A stretch of DNA of 6,431 nt from Sphingomonas sp. CCH10-B3 (GTDB lineage Bacteria; Pseudomonadota; Alphaproteobacteria; Sphingomonadales; Sphingomonadaceae), in the NCBI RefSeq assembly GCF_001556185.1, contig NZ_LSIJ01000023.1, positions 1-6,431 on the forward strand. Direction: 5' to 3'. This document shows, in pieces, positions 1-6,425 of the stretch. The notes under the pieces are model-generated. The model was not told where the DNA came from. It ran no database searches and saw only the letters and a program-made list of their open reading frames with translations. The first letter of the stretch is position 1, and each line of letters starts with the position of its first letter. The translations under genes and the position numbers were made by a program.

Positions 1-24
1 CCCGCCTGCGGGAGGGGGAGCGAG
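1..24. repeat. REP-like palindrome at the window edge, inside carA
   Basis: Bases 1-12 form CCCGC-CT-GCGGG, and the following bases read GAGGGGGAGCGAG. From memory, sphingomonad genomes carry many dispersed palindromes of the type CCCTCCCGC..GCGGGAGGG followed by AGCGAG, and this looks like the right-hand part of one. It is read in frame in carA as a Pro/Gly/Ala linker. The left arm is cut off by the window, so the assignment is tentative. Confidence 0.35.
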
Positions 25-601
25 CCGACCCCATGTCGTCGCGATCGATTACGGCGCCAAGCGCAACATCTATCGCAATTTCGTCCACGCCGGCGCGCGC
101 GTGTCGGTGCTCCCCGCAACCGCGACGTTCGACGAAGTGATGGCGCTCGCGCCCGACGGAATCTTCCTCTCGAACGGCCCCGGCGATCCCGCCGCGACCG
201 GCGAGTACGCCGTGCCGGTGATCCGGCAGCTGCTCGACACCGGCATTCCGATCTTCGGCATCTGTCTCGGCCATCAGCTGCTCGGCCTCGCGGTCGGGGC
301 GCGCACGACCAAGATGTTCCAAGGGCATCGCGGCGCCAACCACCCGGTCAAGCGGCTGTCGGATGGCGCGGTCGAAATCACCAGCATGAACCACGGCTTC
401 GCGGTCGAGCGCGAGTCCTTGCCCGCCAATGCGCGCGAGACGCATGTGTCGCTGTTCGACGGATCGAACGCCGGGCTCGAGCTCACCGACAAGCCCGCGT
501 TCAGCGTGCAATATCACCCCGAGGCCAGCCCGGGGCCGCAGGACAGCCTTTATCTGTTCCAGCGTTTCCTCGGGCTGATCGCCGATCGGCGGGCGGCGTG
601 A
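2..601 (+). CDS. carA: Carbamoyl-phosphate synthetase small (glutaminase) subunit, 3' part
   Basis: This is the C-terminal half of CarA, which hydrolyses glutamine and passes ammonia to CarB for carbamoyl phosphate synthesis in the cytoplasm. The reading frame is open from base 2, so the gene begins left of the window; about 199 codons are visible, against roughly 380 residues for E. coli CarA. The visible part is the class I glutamine amidotransferase domain. It starts at [12 protein letters not shown], continues with SNGPGDP, and has the nucleophile in GICLGHQL (Cys codon 263-265). The His and Glu of the triad lie in [10 protein letters not shown] (codons 515-517 and 521-523), so the domain looks fully active. 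The residues just before HVVAIDYG read [10 protein letters not shown], a low-complexity linker that matches a REP-like palindrome (see separate entry). The TGA stop overlaps the GTG start of the next gene by four bases. The identification is secure. Confidence 0.97.
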   Translation, partial: PPAGGGASRPHVVAIDYGAKRNIYRNFVHAGARVSVLPATATFDEVMALAPDGIFLSNGPGDPAATGEYAVPVIRQLLDTGIPIFGICLGHQLLGLAVGARTTKMFQGHRGANHPVKRLSDGAVEITSMNHGFAVERESLPANARETHVSLFDGSNAGLELTDKPAFSVQYHPEASPGPQDSLYLFQRFLGLIADRRAA

Positions 602-1035
602 TCGACCGGGTCGGCGCCCCCGGCAACAATGTTCCGCGCGGCGTCGCGACGACCAAGGCGGCATTGACCGAAGCGACGCTGAAGGCGCTCGCGCCCGCAG
701 TGTCGCCGAGCGCGCCCGAGGAAGGCGTTGTCGTCTCGCTCAGCCCCCAAGCCCGCGCCGCCGCGACCAGTGCTGATGCCAATCCCGCCGACCCGCGCGC
801 GGTGCTTGCCCAAGCCGCGATGGCGCAGGCGACGCTCGCGGGCACGGCGCCCAAGGCCGCGGAAGGCCCCGATGCCGCTTACCGCGCCAACAGCGCGCCC
901 GCCATCCACCCGATCCCCGCACCGACGCAGCACCCCCCGCGCCCGACCGGCATCCCCGGCCCCGTCATCCGCTGGCTCGCGCTGGCGGTGCTTGGGGGCG
1001 TGGTGCTTTGGCTGATGCTGGGGAGGGGCGCATGA
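598..1035 (+). CDS. Ala/Pro-rich protein with C-terminal membrane anchor, unknown function
   Basis: I do not recognise this 145-residue protein and assign no function. Residues 1-120 are rich in Ala and Pro and look mostly disordered, with a short [13 protein letters not shown] segment near residues 43-55 and a Pro-rich stretch at about 101-121. Residues 123-141 ([17 protein letters not shown] core) form one clear hydrophobic segment followed only by GRGA, so it should be tail-anchored in the inner membrane with the N-terminal part in the cytoplasm. No signal peptide is visible. The GTG start lies in a GTGA overlap with the carA stop, and only a weak G-rich ribosome site precedes it, so translation is probably coupled to carA. 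The V-x-L-S-x-x-A wording recurs in unrelated proteins and is too short to assign a family. Codon use matches the neighbouring genes. Its place between carA and carB makes co-expression likely; a role in carbamoyl phosphate synthesis is not shown. Confidence 0.75.
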   Translation: MIDRVGAPGNNVPRGVATTKAALTEATLKALAPAVSPSAPEEGVVVSLSPQARAAATSADANPADPRAVLAQAAMAQATLAGTAPKAAEGPDAAYRANSAPAIHPIPAPTQHPPRPTGIPGPVIRWLALAVLGGVVLWLMLGRGA

Positions 1036-1088
1036 TTGCTCGTGCCGCCCTCCCTGCAAATGACATGAACGGAACGAAAAAAAGCTGA
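1032..1088 (+). CDS. Possible 18-codon coupling or leader ORF before carB
   Basis: A short frame starts at ATG 1032, overlapping the previous stop as ATGA, and ends at TGA 1086-1088, overlapping the carB start as TGATG. It encodes [19 protein letters not shown] good Shine-Dalgarno, GGGAGG at 1021-1026, sits five bases before its ATG, whereas carB itself has only a poor GGAA about 13 bases upstream. This suggests that ribosomes ending here reinitiate on carB. The product has no recognisable domain, and its codons do not point to a pyrimidine- or arginine-sensing attenuator (one Arg codon). It could be fortuitous in a 52-base spacer; the overlap at both ends plus the ribosome site is the whole case for it. 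Confidence 0.35.
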   Translation: MIARAALPANDMNGTKKS

Positions 1089-4000
1089 TGCCCAAACGCA
1101 CCGACATCTCTTCCATCCTCGTCATTGGCGCTGGCCCGATCGTCATCGGTCAGGCGTGCGAGTTCGATTACTCCGGCGTGCAGGCGATCAAGGCCTTGCG
1201 CGAGGAAGGCTATCGCATCGTCCTCGTCAATTCGAACCCGGCGACGATCATGACCGATCCCGAACTCGCCGACGCGACCTATGTCGAGCCGATCACGCCC
1301 GAAATCGTCGCCAAGATCATCGAGAAGGAGCGCCCCGACGCGGTGCTCCCCACGATGGGCGGGCAGACCGCGCTCAACACGGCGCTCGCGCTGTTCAACG
1401 ACGGCACGCTCGCGAAGTTCGGCGTGCAGATGATCGGCGCCGATGCCGTCGCGATCGACAAGGCCGAGGACCGGCTGAAGTTCAAGGAAGCGATGACCAA
1501 GATCGGGCTCGAATCGGCGCGCTCGGCGATCGCGCATTCGATGGAGGAAGCGCTCGCGGGGCTCGAGAAGGTCGGGCTGCCCGCGATCATCCGGCCGAGC
1601 TTCACGCTTGGGGGCACCGGCGGCGGCGTGGCCTATAACCGCGAGGAATTCGAGGAAATCGTCCGCAAGGGGCTCGACGCGTCGCCGACCACCGAAGTGC
1701 TGATCGAGGAATCGCTGCTCGGCTGGAAGGAATATGAGATGGAAGTCGTGCGCGACCGCGCCGACAACGCCATCATCGTCTGCTCGATCGAGAACATCGA
1801 TCCGATGGGGGTCCATACCGGCGATTCGATTACCGTCGCGCCCGCGCTGACGCTGACCGACAAGGAATATCAGATCATGCGCAACGCGAGCATCGCGTGT
1901 CTGCGCGAGATCGGCGTCGAGACGGGCGGGTCGAACGTTCAGTTCGCGGTCAATCCGAAAGACGGTCGCCTGATCGTCATCGAAATGAACCCGCGCGTGT
2001 CGCGTTCGTCCGCGCTGGCGTCGAAGGCGACGGGCTTCCCGATCGCCAAGGTCGCGGCGAAGCTCGCGGTCGGCTATACCCTCGACGAGATCATGAACGA
2101 CATCACCGGTGCCACGCCCGCGTCGTTCGAACCGACGATCGACTATGTCGTCACCAAGATCCCGCGCTTCGCCTTCGAAAAGTTCAAGGGCGCCGAAGCC
2201 ATATTGTCGACCGCGATGAAGTCGGTCGGCGAAGTGATGGCGATCGGCCGCAACATTCATGAAAGCTTGCAAAAGGCGCTGCGGGGTCTGGAGACGGGGC
2301 TGAGCGGCTTTAATCAGGTCGATGCGCTCGTCTGCGCCCCGCGTGCCGAAATCGAAGCCGCGCTCGCCCGCGCGACGCCCGACCGGCTGCTGATCGCGGC
2401 GCAGGCCTTGCGCGAAGGGATGACCGTCGCCGAGGTCCATGCGATTGCCAAATATGACCCGTGGTTCCTCGAACGTATCGCTGAGATCGTCGCCGCCGAA
2501 AACGATGTGATCGCCAACGGCCTGCCGCGCGATGCAGCCGGTATGCGGCGGCTGAAGTCGATGGGCTTTGCCGACAAAAGGCTTGCCTGGCTCGCGCTCA
2601 AGTCGGCGGGGCTGCGCGCCGGCTCGGAACGGGGGATCGCGCGCGGTTCGGGGCTGATCCGCGACGCTGTCGTCGCGATGACCGGCGGCATTACCGAAGC
2701 CGAAGTGCGGGCTCTGCGCCACAAACTCGGCGTGCGGCCGGTGTTCAAGCGCATCGACACCTGTGCCGCCGAATTCGACGCCAAGACGCCGTACATGTAC
2801 TCGACCTACGAGGCCCCCAGCTTCGGCGAACCCGAATGCGAAAGCGCGCCTAGCGACCGGAAAAAGATCGTCATTCTGGGTGGAGGGCCGAACCGGATCG
2901 GGCAGGGAATCGAGTTCGACTATTGCTGCTGCCACGCCTGCTTCGCGCTTGCCGATGCCGGGTTCGAGACGATCATGGTCAATTGCAATCCGGAAACGGT
3001 GTCGACCGATTACGACACTTCCGACCGGCTCTATTTCGAGCCACTGACCGCCGAAGACGTGCTCGAAATCCTGCATGTCGAGCATCAAAGCGGCACCCTC
3101 GTCGGCGTGATCGTCCAGTTCGGCGGGCAGACGCCGCTCAATCTCGCGCAAGCGCTTGAGGATGCGGGCATTCCGATCCTCGGCACCAGCCCCGATGCGA
3201 TCGACCTTGCCGAAGACCGCGAGCGCTTTGCCGCACTCATCAACAAGCTGGGCCTGCGCCAGCCCGCCAACGGCATCGCCCGCAGCCGCGACGAGGCGAT
3301 CGCGGTCGCCAGCCGCATCGGCTATCCGGTGCTGATGCGGCCCAGCTATGTGCTCGGCGGACGCGCGATGGAGATCGTCGACTCACCGGTCCAGCTCGAC
3401 GATTACATCCAGACGGCGGTGCAGGTGTCGGGCGACTCCCCCGTGCTGATCGACCAATATCTGCGCGATGCGACCGAAGTCGATGTTGACGCGATCAGCG
3501 ACGGCGTCGATGTCGTGGTCGCCGGCGTGCTCCAGCATATCGAGGAAGCCGGAGTTCATTCGGGCGACAGCGCCTGCTCGATCCCGCCCTATTCGCTCAG
3601 CGACGAGGTGGTTGCAGAAATCGAGCGCCAGACCAAGGCCCTTGCCAAGGCGCTATCGGTCAAGGGGCTGATGAACATCCAGTTCGCGGTCAAGGACGGG
3701 CTGGTTTATCTGATCGAGGTCAACCCGCGCGCCAGCCGCACCGTGCCGTTCGTCGCCAAGGCGATCGGCGCGCCGGTCGCGAAGATCGCCGCGCGGGTGA
3801 TGGCGGGTGAAATGCTCGCCGCGCTGCCGCCGGTCGAGCGCCACATCGCTTATTATGCGGTGAAGGAAGCCGTGTTCCCGTTCAGCCGCTTCCCCGGCAT
3901 CGATCCGGTGCTCAGTCCGGAAATGAAGTCGACCGGCGAAGTAATGGGAATCGATCCCGATTTCTCACTCGCTTTCGCCAAGGCACAGCTCGGCGCGGGC

Positions 4001-4423
4001 ACGGTGCTGCCAGCAGGGGGCAATGTGTTCGTCAGCGTCAAGGACAGCGACAAGCCGGTCATCCTGCCCGCCGCGCGCACGCTTGCCGAGCTCGGCTTCA
4101 CGATCGTCGCAACCGGCGGCACCGCGACCTATCTCGCCGAACAGGGCGTGCCGGTCGACCGCGTCAACAAGGTTGCGCAAGGCCGCCCGCACATTGTCGA
4201 CCGGATCAAGGACGGCAAGATCGACCTGATCTTCAACACGACCGAAGGCTGGCAGTCGCTGAAGGATTCGCAGCCGATCCGGGCATCGGCAGTCGCACAG
4301 AAGATTCCGTATTTCACAACTGCGTCGGCGAGCGTGGAAGCGGCACGCGCGATCGCGACGCTCGGCACGCAGCCGCTTGAAGTGCGGCCGCTGCAATCCT
4401 ATTATGGTCGTTCGCACAGCTGA
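1088..4423 (+). CDS. carB: Carbamoyl-phosphate synthetase large subunit
   Basis: CarB makes carbamoyl phosphate from bicarbonate, CarA-derived ammonia and two ATP, feeding pyrimidine and arginine synthesis. At 1111 residues it is complete and 38 longer than E. coli CarB. The order is: first ATP-grasp half about 1-400 (start [21 protein letters not shown]; metal ligands E299 and N301 in IEMNPR), oligomerisation region about 401-555, second ATP-grasp half about 556-950 ([13 protein letters not shown]877 and N879 in IEVNPR), and the MGS-like allosteric domain about 975-1111. Aligning by eye with E. coli, the ornithine ligands correspond to E819, D827 and E927, and the UMP-site residues to T1009, T1012, K1028, N1050 and T1052, all conserved. 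Feedback by UMP and activation by ornithine are therefore plausible. Residues about 505-534 form an extra segment absent from E. coli. The ATG at 1088 is chosen because it gives the family N-terminus; it overlaps the stop of a short upstream frame. Confidence 0.99.
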   Translation: MPKRTDISSILVIGAGPIVIGQACEFDYSGVQAIKALREEGYRIVLVNSNPATIMTDPELADATYVEPITPEIVAKIIEKERPDAVLPTMGGQTALNTALALFNDGTLAKFGVQMIGADAVAIDKAEDRLKFKEAMTKIGLESARSAIAHSMEEALAGLEKVGLPAIIRPSFTLGGTGGGVAYNREEFEEIVRKGLDASPTTEVLIEESLLGWKEYEMEVVRDRADNAIIVCSIENIDPMGVHTGDSITVAPALTLTDKEYQIMRNASIACLREIGVETGGSNVQFAVNPKDGRLIVIEMNPRVSRSSALASKATGFPIAKVAAKLAVGYTLDEIMNDITGATPASFEPTIDYVVTKIPRFAFEKFKGAEAILSTAMKSVGEVMAIGRNIHESLQKALRGLETGLSGFNQVDALVCAPRAEIEAALARATPDRLLIAAQALREGMTVAEVHAIAKYDPWFLERIAEIVAAENDVIANGLPRDAAGMRRLKSMGFADKRLAWLALKSAGLRAGSERGIARGSGLIRDAVVAMTGGITEAEVRALRHKLGVRPVFKRIDTCAAEFDAKTPYMYSTYEAPSFGEPECESAPSDRKKIVILGGGPNRIGQGIEFDYCCCHACFALADAGFETIMVNCNPETVSTDYDTSDRLYFEPLTAEDVLEILHVEHQSGTLVGVIVQFGGQTPLNLAQALEDAGIPILGTSPDAIDLAEDRERFAALINKLGLRQPANGIARSRDEAIAVASRIGYPVLMRPSYVLGGRAMEIVDSPVQLDDYIQTAVQVSGDSPVLIDQYLRDATEVDVDAISDGVDVVVAGVLQHIEEAGVHSGDSACSIPPYSLSDEVVAEIERQTKALAKALSVKGLMNIQFAVKDGLVYLIEVNPRASRTVPFVAKAIGAPVAKIAARVMAGEMLAALPPVERHIAYYAVKEAVFPFSRFPGIDPVLSPEMKSTGEVMGIDPDFSLAFAKAQLGAGTVLPAGGNVFVSVKDSDKPVILPAARTLAELGFTIVATGGTATYLAEQGVPVDRVNKVAQGRPHIVDRIKDGKIDLIFNTTEGWQSLKDSQPIRASAVAQKIPYFTTASASVEAARAIATLGTQPLEVRPLQSYYGRSHS
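4377..4405 (+). promoter_or_regulatory. Candidate sigma70-type promoter for greA inside the carB 3' end
   Basis: TTGAAG at 4377-4382 (4 of 6 to TTGACA) is followed by a 17-base spacer and TATTAT at 4400-4405 (5 of 6 to TATAAT). Optimal spacing and an AT-rich -10 box are unusual in this GC-rich sequence. Transcription would start near 4411-4413 and give greA a leader of about 95 bases. Both boxes are also codons of CarB (LEV and SYYG), so chance is possible. Confidence 0.42.
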
Positions 4424-4469
4424 TCCCCGACATGACAATATGACGTGCGGGCGGGTCCGGTGGGGGGCC

Positions 4470-4491
4470 TGCTTGGGGCAAGTGATTTTTT
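4470..4491 (+). terminator. Weak terminator- or attenuator-like hairpin before greA
   Basis: CTTG (4472-4475), loop GGG, CAAG (4479-4482) form a four-base-pair stem, which two flanking G-U pairs (4471/4483 and 4470/4484) could extend. Six T residues at 4486-4491 follow immediately. The layout is that of an intrinsic terminator, but the stem is short, so efficiency is probably low. The greA ribosome binding site begins two bases later, so transcripts must read through it to express greA. Confidence 0.35.
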
Positions 4492-4492
4492 G

Positions 4493-4497
4493 AAGGA
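4493..4497 (+). promoter_or_regulatory. greA ribosome binding site
   Basis: AAGGA lies nine bases before the ATG at 4507. It is among the clearest Shine-Dalgarno sequences on the plus strand here and fixes the greA start. Confidence 0.75.
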
Positions 4498-4506
4498 CGT
4501 TTCGAC

Positions 4507-4983
4507 ATGGCGACGGTCGACAAGATGCCGATGCTCGCGGAAGGGTATGAAAAGCTCTCTTCCGAACTCAAGCGACTGCGGGCCGAGCGCCCACTGATTG
4601 TTGACGCGATCGAAGAAGCGCGCGCCCACGGTGATCTCTCGGAAAATGCCGAATATCACGCCGCCAAGGAACGCCAGGGCCAGATCGAAGCCTCGATCAG
4701 CGACATCGAGGACAAGCTGAGCCGCGCGCAGATCATCGACCCCACGACGCTGTCGGGCGACAAGATCGTGTTCGGCGCGACCGTGACCCTGCTCGACGAA
4801 GACGAAAAGCCGGTCAAATACCAGATCGTCGGGCAGACCGAGGCGGACGCCAATGCCGGCCGCATCTCGTATAACTCGCCGCTCGGCCGCGCGCTGATCG
4901 GCCGCCGGGTCGATGACGAGGTCGAAGTGACAGTGCCGTCGGGCGACCGTTACTACCTCGTCTCGAAGATCGAGTTCATTTGA
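4507..4983 (+). CDS. greA: Transcription elongation factor GreA
   Basis: GreA enters the secondary channel of backtracked RNA polymerase and stimulates cleavage of the transcript 3' end, so that elongation can resume. The 158-residue length is normal for the family. The N-terminal coiled coil spans about residues 10-78, and its tip carries GDLSENAEY with D43 and E46, the acidic pair that helps place the catalytic magnesium in the polymerase. The C-terminal FKBP-like domain covers about 82-158 and ends with the typical [22 protein letters not shown] block. The start is set by the AAGGA site nine bases upstream. greA follows carB by 83 bases, a neighbourhood common in proteobacteria, and may be expressed both by read-through from car and from its own promoter. 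Its TGA overlaps the TTG start of the rhomboid gene. The identification is secure. Confidence 0.97.
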   Translation: MATVDKMPMLAEGYEKLSSELKRLRAERPLIVDAIEEARAHGDLSENAEYHAAKERQGQIEASISDIEDKLSRAQIIDPTTLSGDKIVFGATVTLLDEDEKPVKYQIVGQTEADANAGRISYNSPLGRALIGRRVDDEVEVTVPSGDRYYLVSKIEFI

Positions 4984-5651
4984 ACCAAGCGCGCTGGCCC
5001 GGCGTACAGCGGTCGGCGCTGGAAGCGCTGCCCGCCACGACGCTCTTGACGGGCATCACCTGCGCCACGTGGTTGCTCGCCGAGCTGTTCGGTGGTCAGG
5101 CGCTGGTGACAATGAGCGCTGGCTTCGTCCCGGCGACGGTGCTGCATCCGGTCGGCGCGCCGCCCGGCGTGTTTTTGCTGCCGTTCTGGATCACCCCGCT
5201 GACGGCGACTTTGGTCCATGGCGGCATTGTGCATCTGGCGCTCAACATGGTGATGCTGGTCGTCTGCGGTCGGATGCTCGAACGGACGATCGGGACGTGG
5301 GGCCTCGTCACGCTTTATGCCGTCGGGGCCTATTTCGCGGCAGCGGGACAATGGGCGCTGGGCGCGGGATCGGTTGTCCCGATGATCGGTGCAAGCGGGG
5401 CCATTTCGGCGCTCGTCGGTGCCTATGCCCTGCTGTTTGCCAACCAGCCGGTGCCTCGGCTTGGTCCGATACCGCCGCGTGTGGTCCGCATCGTGTGGCT
5501 GCTAGCCGGCTGGGTGCTGATCCAGTTGCTGATCGGCTTTGCGACGATCGGCGGTGGCCCCGGGATTGCGATCGGCGCGCATATCGGCGGTTTCATCGCG
5601 GGGCTGGCGCTGGCGCGGCCGTTGCTGCTGTGGCGCTATCGCGACGCCTGA
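4980..5651 (+). CDS. Rhomboid-family intramembrane serine protease
   Basis: Rhomboids cut transmembrane proteins within the inner membrane using a Ser-His dyad. The 223-residue protein has about six hydrophobic segments, near residues 18-36, 72-99, 106-125, 137-154, 168-187 and 197-214. Family signatures are in place: [11 protein letters not shown] (H80, H85, N89) in the second segment, GASG with the nucleophile S139 in the fourth, and GAHIGG with H201 in the sixth. It should be catalytically competent. The WR motif common in the first loop appears here as FWITPLT, without the Arg. No extra cytoplasmic or zinc-finger domain is present. The start is inferred as TTG in a TTGA overlap with the greA stop: no ATG, GTG or TTG is seen in frame in the bases just upstream, and later starts would delete the first membrane segment. 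No clear ribosome site is visible, so coupling to greA is likely. The substrate cannot be told. Confidence 0.9.
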   Translation: MNQARWPGVQRSALEALPATTLLTGITCATWLLAELFGGQALVTMSAGFVPATVLHPVGAPPGVFLLPFWITPLTATLVHGGIVHLALNMVMLVVCGRMLERTIGTWGLVTLYAVGAYFAAAGQWALGAGSVVPMIGASGAISALVGAYALLFANQPVPRLGPIPPRVVRIVWLLAGWVLIQLLIGFATIGGGPGIAIGAHIGGFIAGLALARPLLLWRYRDA

Positions 5652-5660
5652 CGGCTCAGG
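5647..5660. repeat. Inverted repeat spanning two convergent stop codons
   Basis: CCTGA (5647-5651), loop CGGC, TCAGG (5656-5660) is a perfect five-base-pair hairpin. The left arm contains the rhomboid TGA and the right arm contains the TGA of the minus-strand gene. No T tract follows on either side, so it is at best a weak bidirectional terminator. Confidence 0.5.
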
Positions 5661-5889
5661 AAGTCGGCCCGGGCGCGAGCAGATCGGGTTCGAGCAAGCG
5701 GTGCAAATGCACCACCACATATTTCATCTCGGCATCGTCCACGGTCCGCTGCGCAGCGGCGCGCCAGGCTTTCTCAGCCTCCGCATAATTGGGAAAAAGC
5801 CCGACGATCTCGATCGTGTCGAGATCGTCGAACTCCAGCGTGCGCGGATCGCGGACGCGGCCGCCGAAAACGAGGTGGAGTTTGCTCAT
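5656..5889 (-). CDS. DUF4170-type small protein, unknown function
   Basis: This 77-residue protein starts MSKLHLVFGGRVRDP, has the central stretch DTIEIVGLFPNYAEAEKAWR and ends VVHLHRLLEPDLL. From memory this wording matches the DUF4170 family of short alphaproteobacterial proteins, whose function is unknown. It has no membrane segment or signal peptide and should be a small cytoplasmic alpha/beta protein. A GTG further upstream would add ten residues, but the ATG at 5889 is preferred because AGGAAG (plus-strand 5896-5901) lies six bases before it. The gene lies 44 bases downstream of the other minus-strand gene, so the two may be co-transcribed. Its stop is four bases from the rhomboid stop. 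A perfect 12-base-pair inverted repeat lies inside the coding region. Confidence 0.87.
   Translation of the reverse strand: MSKLHLVFGGRVRDPRTLEFDDLDTIEIVGLFPNYAEAEKAWRAAAQRTVDDAEMKYVVVHLHRLLEPDLLAPGPTS
5802..5830. repeat. Perfect 12-bp inverted repeat with 5-base loop inside the DUF4170 gene
   Basis: CGACGATCTCGA (5802-5813), loop TCGTG, TCGAGATCGTCG (5819-5830) is an exact inverted repeat. In the minus-strand mRNA it would form a strong hairpin over the codons for FDDLDTIEIV, about residues 20-29. It may be a by-product of Asp, Ile and Glu codons, or a functional RNA or DNA structure. It is the longest perfect inverted repeat I found. Confidence 0.8.
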
Positions 5890-5895
5890 GCCGCA

Positions 5896-5901
5896 CTTCC
5901 T
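5896..5901 (-). promoter_or_regulatory. Ribosome binding site of the DUF4170 gene
   Basis: The minus strand reads AGGAAG, six bases before the ATG at 5889. It favours this start over the GTG 30 bases further upstream. Confidence 0.75.
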
Positions 5902-5904
5902 GAT

Positions 5905-5923
5905 GCTGGTAACACACACCAGC
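5905..5923. repeat. 6-bp inverted repeat in the gap between the two minus-strand genes
   Basis: GCTGGT (5905-5910), loop of seven, ACCAGC (5918-5923) is a perfect inverted repeat. In the minus-strand transcript the hairpin ends three bases before the AGGAAG ribosome site. No U tract follows, so it does not look like a terminator. It could be an RNA processing or translation-control element, an operator, or chance. Confidence 0.55.
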
Positions 5924-5933
5924 CTCTAGCGGC

Positions 5934-6425
5934 TCAGCCGAGGTCTTTGAACCCCGCGCTGTCGGTCTTTTGAGCGGTCGCGTCGGTTGCTGCCTCATCC
6001 TTGACGTCGGCCTTGCGCGCCGCCTTGGCAGCAGCGTCACCCGCGCTCTTCGCCGCATCGACGACCGAGCCGACCAGCTTGCGCATCTGTTCGCGCGCCG
6101 CATCGCGGCTGATGCCGGCGGCGGCGAGTTCGGCGAGGCCAGCGTCGCGTGCCGCGCGGGCGGCCATGCCGGCCCCCTGCGTCAGCCGCTTGCCGACGGG
6201 CTTCAGTGCTTCGACTTCGCGCGCGCTCTTGGGAATCAGCGCACCTGCCAGGACGCCGACCGCGAGTCCACCGACGAGCACCGAAAGCGGATTGCCCTCG
6301 ATCGTGTCGGCGGTGCGGCGGGCGGTCTCGGCAGCGGTTTCGCGCACGGTATCGATTGCCTGACCGGGCAGGGCAGCGATGCTGCTGCGGCGGGTATCGT
6401 CGTTGGGGATTTGGGGATCAGTCAT
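5934..6425 (-). CDS. Ala-rich protein with one membrane segment, unknown function
   Basis: The 163-residue protein is of unknown function. Residues 1-45 are polar with an Ala/Thr/Arg helix (TVRETAAETARRTADTIEG). Residues 46-65 (NPLSVLVGGLAVGVLAGALI) form a glycine-rich membrane segment followed by PKSARE. The rest, to about 145, is a series of Ala/Lys/Asp amphipathic helices, and the tail ends GFKDLG. An ENP-like turn before a Gly-rich membrane helix, flanked by Ala-rich helices, recalls YqjD/ElaB (DUF883) membrane-associated proteins, but there the membrane segment is at the C-terminus, so the likeness is loose. Similar proteins are, as I recall, common in sphingomonads. The ATG at 6425 is only six bases from the window edge, so its ribosome site and promoter are not visible and an earlier start cannot be excluded. 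It is probably co-transcribed with the DUF4170 gene 44 bases downstream. Confidence 0.8.
   Translation of the reverse strand: MTDPQIPNDDTRRSSIAALPGQAIDTVRETAAETARRTADTIEGNPLSVLVGGLAVGVLAGALIPKSAREVEALKPVGKRLTQGAGMAARAARDAGLAELAAAGISRDAAREQMRKLVGSVVDAAKSAGDAAAKAARKADVKDEAATDATAQKTDSAGFKDLG

Noticed and set aside
580..591. CGCCGATCGGCG palindrome just before the GTG of the unknown gene
   Set aside because: A 12-base palindrome without a loop is expected about once or more in a window this long, and the sequence is rich in CGATCG words. No further support for an operator.
1036..1087. Search for a separate carB promoter in the 52-base spacer
   Set aside because: TTGCTC at 1036-1041 has no acceptable -10 box at a spacing of 16-18 bases, so no promoter is called.
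550..1146. 198-codon minus-strand frame over the carA-carB junction
   Set aside because: Low-complexity Arg/Gly/Ala translation, no ribosome site or family motif, and it overlaps the carA end and the carB start.
965..3151. 728-codon open frame on the minus strand, antisense to carB
   Set aside because: Its translation is full of Arg, Asp, His and Gly with no recognisable domain, as expected from the complementary strand of a GC-rich gene. The plus strand there is unmistakably CarB, so it is a shadow.
5069..5788. 239-codon plus-strand frame over the rhomboid gene
   Set aside because: It is the shifted frame of the rhomboid gene, which carries intact catalytic motifs. The translation is Arg/Ala/Cys-rich and runs into the opposing DUF4170 gene.
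5890..5919. Ten-residue upstream extension of the DUF4170 protein from a GTG at 5919
   Set aside because: The ATG at 5889 has a well-placed AGGAAG site and gives the family N-terminus MSKLHLVFGG. The extension would run through the hairpin and ribosome site.
5930..5940. CGGCT-C-AGCCG inverted repeat over the stop of the 163-residue gene
   Set aside because: The single-base centre cannot form a full hairpin loop, the arms are only five bases, and no T tract follows in the direction of transcription.
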